NCBI GenBank assembly: GCA_014804675.1
Contig: JAAUZH010000012.1
Span: 91,724-155,723 of the forward strand
DNA length: 64,000 nucleotides
Source of the DNA: Lachnospiraceae bacterium
Lineage (GTDB): Bacteria > Bacillota > Clostridia > Lachnospirales > Lachnospiraceae
Reading direction: 5' to 3'
Below, piece by piece: positions 60,756 to 64,000 of the stretch. The translations under genes and the position numbers were made by a program. How positions within the stretch are numbered: position 1 is the stretch's first letter; each line of letters opens with the position of its first letter. The notes beneath the pieces were generated by a model, which did not search any database, was not told the origin of the DNA, and saw only the letters and a list, made by a program, of their open reading frames with translations.

Positions 60756-62141
60756 ATGGAAAAAAGACCAAAAAGTGAAAATGAATTGATTCAAGAGGGG
60801 CTGGAACGATTTTTAGAGCAGGAGTTAAAAAACATTTCTGCCAGAGGAGAGCAGGAGAAGGGAGAAGTTCCATATCACCCGAGTGAGCATATGAAAACGG
60901 ACAGCAATACAATCCAGATGATTGATTTGGAAAGGACTGGGGAAGGTCATAGAGGGCAGCAGGGATTTGCAGAAGAGGATCGAAATGGGTTGGACCTGGA
61001 TTTTGAAGAACGGCATCCAGAGAGAAATACTAACGTACCAAGAAATATAAACAGCAATAAAACGGTAAAAGAAGCTGGCAGGACAAAGACTGGTAAAATA
61101 GAAAACCGCAAAACTGTAAGTAAAAAAGGAGATAACAGGAAAAGCAGAGAAAAGAATATGCCAAAGAATGAAAAGGACAGGTCGAACAAAAAGAAGAAAA
61201 AGAAATTTTCCGGCTGGAAAAAGCTGGTGGTTTTTTTGGCAGTATTGTTTTTGGCAGGCATGGCTGGTCTTTATGCCATAGTGGGAAGCATATACGATAA
61301 GATGGATTATGAGGAAGTGCAAAGCTATTCCAAAGAACCTATGAAGGAAAACGGAGTGGTCAATATATTATTAATCGGAAATGATTCCAGAGAAAATGGT
61401 GAGGATGGACGTTCCGATGCTATGATTTTAATATCCATTAGCGATAAGACCAGGACGATTACCATGACATCACTGCTTCGTGATATGTATGTGGAAATTC
61501 CCGGACATGACGGAAATAGGCTGAATGCAGCATATTCCTATGGGGGACCGGAGCTATTGATGCAGACCATTGAACAGAACTTTGATATTGAAGTCCATCG
61601 GTATGCCCTTGTGAACTTTCAGGCGTTTGCAAAGCTGGTAGATGCAGTGGGCGGTGTGGACCTGGAATTGAGCAACGAAGAGGTAAACTATGTAAACGGT
61701 TATCTGGTAGAATATAACATGCTGGAAGGCAGGCCGGAGGGAACGGATTATCTGGATACTTCTTTAAGTGGAATGATTCACCTGAACGGTCCTCAGGCAC
61801 TTGCTTATACAAGGAACCGCTATATCGGAACCGATTTTGGAAGAACGGAGCGCCAAAGGAAGGTTCTTGCAGCAGCCATGAAAAAAATGCCCGGAACGCT
61901 GGCAGTGAATTCCGGAGAAGTGATTGATGGATTATTTCCAAACCTCACCACAAATCTGACAAAAAGTGAATGCTTTGGCTTAAGCCTGAATGGAAGCAAA
62001 TTCTTAACCTATGAATTGGTGCAGCAGGCAATTCCGGCAGAAGGAACCTATTCCAATGCCACAATCCGGAGTATGTCAGTGCTCCAGGTGGATTTTGAAG
62101 CCAATAAAAAGATATTACAGGAAAGCATTTATGGAAAATAA
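60756..62141 (+). CDS. LytR-CpsA-Psr (LCP) family cell-wall polymer ligase
   Basis: A 461-residue protein. A long, highly charged cytoplasmic N-terminus (about 150 residues, KKKKKKFSGWKK at its end), one TM helix (LVVFLAVLFLAGMAGLYAIV), then the external LCP domain: VVNILLIGNDSRENGEDGRS, TITMTSLLRDMYVEIPG, RLNAAYSYGGPELLMQTIE, ALAYTRNRYIG-D-F-GRTERQRKVL. The Arg/Asp residues that bind pyrophosphate are present. It attaches wall teichoic acid or polysaccharide to peptidoglycan. Confidence 0.93.
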   Translation: MEKRPKSENELIQEGLERFLEQELKNISARGEQEKGEVPYHPSEHMKTDSNTIQMIDLERTGEGHRGQQGFAEEDRNGLDLDFEERHPERNTNVPRNINSNKTVKEAGRTKTGKIENRKTVSKKGDNRKSREKNMPKNEKDRSNKKKKKKFSGWKKLVVFLAVLFLAGMAGLYAIVGSIYDKMDYEEVQSYSKEPMKENGVVNILLIGNDSRENGEDGRSDAMILISISDKTRTITMTSLLRDMYVEIPGHDGNRLNAAYSYGGPELLMQTIEQNFDIEVHRYALVNFQAFAKLVDAVGGVDLELSNEEVNYVNGYLVEYNMLEGRPEGTDYLDTSLSGMIHLNGPQALAYTRNRYIGTDFGRTERQRKVLAAAMKKMPGTLAVNSGEVIDGLFPNLTTNLTKSECFGLSLNGSKFLTYELVQQAIPAEGTYSNATIRSMSVLQVDFEANKKILQESIYGK

Positions 62142-62299
62142 AAAATTTGAAAATTGTGTGTTTATGTAAGATTACTAATTACAATTAGCAGATATCTGTG
62201 TTATACTGTTTTTATTGCATGGTTTTGGAGCATTCCGAAAACAGTGATTTGTGGCAGGATTTGCATGGACTGGCCGCAATATGAAGGAGGAATAATAAA

Positions 62300-63619
62300 G
62301 TGTCGAAAGAAAAAGAAGTAAAAAAAGAGTCAGAGAAAGTCATGACCAAATATGAAAAAAAGCAGGCGGCAAGAATCGCTCAGCAGAAAAAGGATGAAAA
62401 AGCAGCAAAGATTACAAAGCTGGTATGGGGGATTGTCTGCATCTGTATCGTAGGGGCAATTGTATTTTCCATAGTAAGCCCTATTATCAGGCGTCAGAAG
62501 GCAATCAATGATGTTTATGTGAAGATAGGAGATCATGAGGTTACAAAGGTGGAATATGATTTTTACTACAATACAGTGGTGAACAATTATCTGAATATGT
62601 ATTCCTCGATTCTTCCTTACATGGGTCTGGATACGTCTCTGGATTTTGCAGACCAGCAATATGACGAAACCAAAAGCTGGAAGGACGCTTTTGATGAAAT
62701 GACAACCGAGCAGTTAAAACAGGTAAAGGCATTGGTTGACGACAGTCAGGCTCAGGGTTTTACCTATGATACCGCAGAGGATTATAAGGAATTTCAAGAG
62801 AGCCTGGAAACAGCCGCATCGGAAGAAAGCATAGACAGTAAGGAATATTACAAGCAATACTATGGAGAATTTGCAACAGAAGAGCGGATTGCGCCTTTTG
62901 AAAAGGAGAGCCTGTTAGCAGCAGCTTATTTTAGTGAGCTGTTGGAAAAGAATAAGCCATCCGATGAAGAAATCAATTCTTATTATGAGGAAAATAAAGA
63001 GGATTACGATACCGTAGATTATAGAAGCTTTACCTTCTCTGCGACTATAGGCGAGGATGCAGGGGAAGAAGAGAAAGCAGCCGCTATGGAAGTAGTGAGG
63101 GCAAGTGCAGAGGATATGCAGGCAAGAAGAGAAGCAGGAGAAGACTTTGAAGCTCTTTGTGTTCAGTATGCAACGGAGGACAATAGGGCAGCTTATGAGG
63201 ATGAAGAAACAGAGCAGAGCCTTACAACAGGTTCCAGTATGTCGTCGATTTCATCCGCATATTCTGACTGGCTGTTTGAAGCAGAAAGAAAAGAAGGAGA
63301 TTTGACGATTGTTCCGGATGAAGACAATAATCAATATCATGTAGTTGAATTTGTTTCCAGAAGTAAGGATGAAACTGCTGATACTTCCATATCTGATATA
63401 TTATCCCAGGAGCGGGCAGGGGAGTATGTAGATAACCTTGCAGCTTCCTATGATGTAACAGATGTAGCTGGTAAGCTGAAGTATCTGACCATACCAGAGG
63501 AGTCGGTTAGCGATAATGAGATAGATGCTGCAGATGGGACTGAAGATGTGGAAGATGCAGATTTTGGTGACGAAGGGGAAGAAATAGAAGGAATAGACAT
63601 TGATAATCTGATAGAGTAA
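62300..63619 (+). CDS. Membrane-anchored SurA/PrsA-like foldase
   Basis: A 439-residue protein with GTG start behind AAGGAGG. Basic N-terminal tail, one TM helix (WGIVCICIVGAIVFSIVSPI), then an external, acidic chaperone domain: SurA N-like helices (KVEYDFYYNTVVNNYLNMY), then a possible degenerate parvulin region (DYRSFTFSATIGEDAG...EDFEALCVQYATED). It ends in an Asp/Glu-rich tail. It has no lipobox, unlike PrsA. Function in secreted protein folding is inferred; the prolyl isomerase active site is unconvincing. Confidence 0.75.
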   Translation: MSKEKEVKKESEKVMTKYEKKQAARIAQQKKDEKAAKITKLVWGIVCICIVGAIVFSIVSPIIRRQKAINDVYVKIGDHEVTKVEYDFYYNTVVNNYLNMYSSILPYMGLDTSLDFADQQYDETKSWKDAFDEMTTEQLKQVKALVDDSQAQGFTYDTAEDYKEFQESLETAASEESIDSKEYYKQYYGEFATEERIAPFEKESLLAAAYFSELLEKNKPSDEEINSYYEENKEDYDTVDYRSFTFSATIGEDAGEEEKAAAMEVVRASAEDMQARREAGEDFEALCVQYATEDNRAAYEDEETEQSLTTGSSMSSISSAYSDWLFEAERKEGDLTIVPDEDNNQYHVVEFVSRSKDETADTSISDILSQERAGEYVDNLAASYDVTDVAGKLKYLTIPEESVSDNEIDAADGTEDVEDADFGDEGEEIEGIDIDNLIE

Positions 63620-63656
63620 TAATAAGCATATAAAAATCGTAAGAGCTTTGTAGAAG

Positions 63657-63705
63657 GCGCCGGTATGGACGTACTGTTGTTGGTATGTTGGTACTGGCGC
63701 ATTTT
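63657..63705 (+). terminator. Terminator hairpin after the foldase gene
   Basis: GCGCCGGTA (63657-63665) pairs with TACTGGCGC (63692-63700, one wobble), then ATTTT. Confidence 0.6.
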
Positions 63706-63866
63706 CATTGACAGGAATATGCTTGTAAGTTTCTAATCTATATGTAACTTCCATAGAAGCTTTAATTAAGAGATATTGACGAACATAATTCACAGTGATA
63801 GAATAGTCGTAAAATACAATTAAAAATGAGATTATTAAAATTAGAAAGCTGGCGAAAGAGGTAACC

Positions 63867-64000
63867 ATGAGGATTCTTAAGAGAAGCATATCCATTATTT
63901 TAACGTTAGTCATGGGTATTATCGGCATCTGTGCAAACATTCCTTTGCATGTAAAAGCAGACACAGAAAAAGTAACCATCTATTTTGTGGATTCCACTGA
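63867..64000 (+). CDS. Start of a secreted protein, 3' end outside the window
   Basis: Only 44 codons are visible, behind AAAGAGGTAACC. The first 33 residues are a signal peptide (MRILKRSISIILTLVMGIIG, cleavage likely near HVKA-DTEK). The mature start EKVTIYFVDST resembles the first strand of starch-binding CBM25/26-type modules, so an extracellular amylase or similar enzyme is possible. Too little sequence to decide. Confidence 0.6.
   Translation, partial: MRILKRSISIILTLVMGIIGICANIPLHVKADTEKVTIYFVDST

Noticed and set aside
63401..63979. 192-codon minus-strand frame
   Set aside because: Runs antisense to the 3' end of the foldase gene and into the next gene's signal peptide; the plus-strand genes have good ribosome sites.

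Overview
The window looks like a chromosome segment of a spore-forming, motile, fermentative clostridium, most likely a Lachnospiraceae member. This rests on gene content and order only: acetate kinase, the hup-rqcP-yabP-yabQ-divIC-spoIIE-tilS-hpt-ftsH block, a CotS-type coat protein, GntR/YtrA-ABC operons, chemoreceptors, and low-GC codon use with strong AGGAGG ribosome sites. No rRNA, IS transposase or CRISPR array was seen. Two tRNA genes (Tyr, Leu) are present.

Layout. 0-12 kb: small regulator/membrane-protein operons, a gene made of 21-bp tandem repeats that encodes a heptad coiled coil, ackA, two small membrane proteins, a heterodimeric ABC exporter, a candidate minus-strand ncRNA, and a MutT-like Nudix enzyme. 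12.7-28 kb: an A/T-rich accessory (defence) island. It holds (a) a divergent HNH endonuclease; (b) a LlaJI/BsuMI-like restriction-modification operon with a small RHH regulator, two C5-cytosine methyltransferases, an McrB-like NTPase, a PD-DxK nuclease and Vsr; (c) a separately promoted unit of a third C5 methyltransferase, a protein with two GHKL ATPase domains, and a receiver-like protein ending in a HEPN-type RNxxxH motif; (d) an MqsR-like toxin with a zinc-finger/Panacea antitoxin; and (e) decayed fragments of other defence-type genes (DUF3427-, DUF1016- and DUF4143-like).

28-46 kb: housekeeping and sporulation genes (bcp, yaaA, cca, cotS-like, PEGA lipoprotein, phosphoglucomutase, mazG, hup, rqcP, yabP, yabQ, divIC, a short soluble spoIIE, tilS, hpt, ftsH), a GH13 amylase and two tRNAs. 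46-64 kb: a GntR-ABC operon, a bifunctional endolysin-like protein, bioY behind two BirA-type operators, a two-gene pilus/adhesin-sortase module on the minus strand, a membrane chemoreceptor, a soluble chemoreceptor carrying an iron-only-hydrogenase H-cluster domain, an LCP cell-wall ligase, a SurA/PrsA-like foldase, and the start of a secreted protein.

The most interesting candidate for an undescribed system is 20.6-25.1 kb: methyltransferase plus dual-GHKL ATPase plus receiver-HEPN protein, translationally linked and under its own promoter. Second is the N-terminal domain apparently shared between the divergent HNH nuclease and the McrB-like subunit, which suggests two nucleases reading one target. 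All function calls come from reading motifs by eye; no database search was run.
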